From: Bacillota bacterium
Lineage (GTDB): Bacteria > Bacillota > Bacilli > Bacillales_B > DSM-18226
Direction: 5' to 3'
NCBI GenBank assembly: GCA_021821235.1
Contig: JAKACS010000191.1
Coordinates: 1-6,375, forward strand
DNA: 6,375 nt
Shown here: positions 5,944 through 6,375 of the stretch, piece by piece
How positions within the stretch are numbered: the first letter of the stretch is position 1
Layout of the letters: every line of letters starts with the position of its first letter
Translations under genes and position numbers: made by a program
Notes under the pieces: generated by a model
Database searches by the model: none
Told to the model about the DNA's origin: nothing
The model's input: the letters and a program-made list of their open reading frames with translations, nothing else

Positions 5944-6375
5944 ATGGATAACCTTAGCCAGATCAACAATCCGGAAAAGCGAAAAGTAAAAGAAATTAAT
6001 TTAAAAGAATTATATACGGTGTTGAAAAGGCGGATTTGGGTCATCGTAATTGTTACTTTGATTGCGACATTGGCTGGTATTTATTTTAGCCAATCAGCAA
6101 AAATTGCGACTTATCAAACATCCTCTAGAATTATCATCGGGGCGGATGAAGAAACGAGGAAAACGCTCCAGGTCATTATGAAAGATTCTACGATATTGGA
6201 TCCAGTCGTGAAAGAGCTGCAACTTAATCGTTCATCCGATCAATTGGCAGGGCAAATTTCAGTCAACAGCATTGACAATTCGCAAGTTGTCAGTATCAAT
6301 GTTTTCGATACAAACCCGGTTCTTGCTGCAAAAATTGCCGATAAAACAGCAGAAATTTTCAAACAAGAAGTCCCA
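5944..6375 (+). CDS. Wzz/CapA/TkmA-like polysaccharide co-polymerase or tyrosine kinase modulator, 3'-partial
   Basis: 144 codons are open to the right edge. The protein starts MDNLSQINNPEKRKV, then INLKELYTVLKRR (18-30), a membrane helix WVIVIVTLIATLAGIYF (32-48) and an extracellular part with YQTSSRIIIG (57-66), DSTILDPVVKEL (81-92) and ISVNSIDNSQVVSINV (105-120). This is the pattern of Wzz-type chain-length proteins that, in Gram-positive bacteria, also activate a cytoplasmic tyrosine kinase. Family members have a second helix near residue 180, so about 90-110 residues are missing. The start is ATG 5944: an in-frame stop (TGA 5935-5937) excludes anything earlier, and AGGTGA at 5932-5937 is 6 bases away. 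It probably opens an exopolysaccharide or capsule operon with its own promoter, not a lasso function. Confidence 0.85.
   Translation, partial: MDNLSQINNPEKRKVKEINLKELYTVLKRRIWVIVIVTLIATLAGIYFSQSAKIATYQTSSRIIIGADEETRKTLQVIMKDSTILDPVVKELQLNRSSDQLAGQISVNSIDNSQVVSINVFDTNPVLAAKIADKTAEIFKQEVP

Noticed and set aside
5940..5951. Three-codon frame ATG TAT GGA TAA overlapping the start of the co-polymerase gene
   Set aside because: Likely a chance result of the sequence around the true ATG; nothing indicates that it is translated or regulatory.

Overview
The window holds most of a lasso peptide biosynthetic cluster of the Firmicutes (paeninodin) type and the start of an exopolysaccharide locus. It looks like a member of the Bacillaceae: the composition is moderately AT-rich, the Shine-Dalgarno sequences are strong (AAGGAGG, AGGAGG, GGGGGTG), one gene starts at TTG, the core promoter is sigma-A-like, and the split B1/B2 leader peptidase comes with an HPr-kinase-like enzyme. 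I cannot name the species.

Layout, all on the + strand: (1) 2-805, the C-terminal part of the asparagine-synthetase-like lasso cyclase (C), cut by the left edge. (2) 821-967, a 48-residue lasso precursor (A) with a TTG start. (3) 1003-1039, a strong hairpin between the precursor and the enzymes. (4) 1067-2047, an HPr-kinase-like peptide kinase (K). (5) 1998-2297, a PqqD-like leader-binding protein (B1), overlapping the kinase by 50 bases. (6) 2330-2806, the transglutaminase-like leader peptidase (B2). (7) 2796-3971, a nucleotidyltransferase-fold protein (N), overlapping B2 by 11 bases. (8) 3990-5780, an ABC exporter (D). (9) 5781-5943, a regulatory interval with a promoter, a dyad across it, and three copies of a 9-base motif able to form competing stems. 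(10) 5944 to the right edge, the N-terminal part of a Wzz/CapA/TkmA-like polysaccharide co-polymerase.

Expected working, from the known families: B1 binds the leader through the W-x-x-P segment and presents the precursor to B2. B2 cuts the leader off. C activates an Asp/Glu side chain and closes the macrolactam ring around the tail. K phosphorylates the C-terminal Ser, which is present here. N probably elaborates that phosphorylated end, and D exports the product.

The most unusual point is the core register. If cleavage follows the usual rule (Thr at -2, hence Ala21 as core residue 1), no Asp or Glu falls at ring positions 7-9; the nearest acidic residues are at 5, 10 and 11. Either the cleavage site is shifted by one or two residues (Ser22 or Ser23 first) or the ring is larger than those usually described. 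The cyclase-before-precursor gene order and the direct junction with an exopolysaccharide locus are also worth noting.
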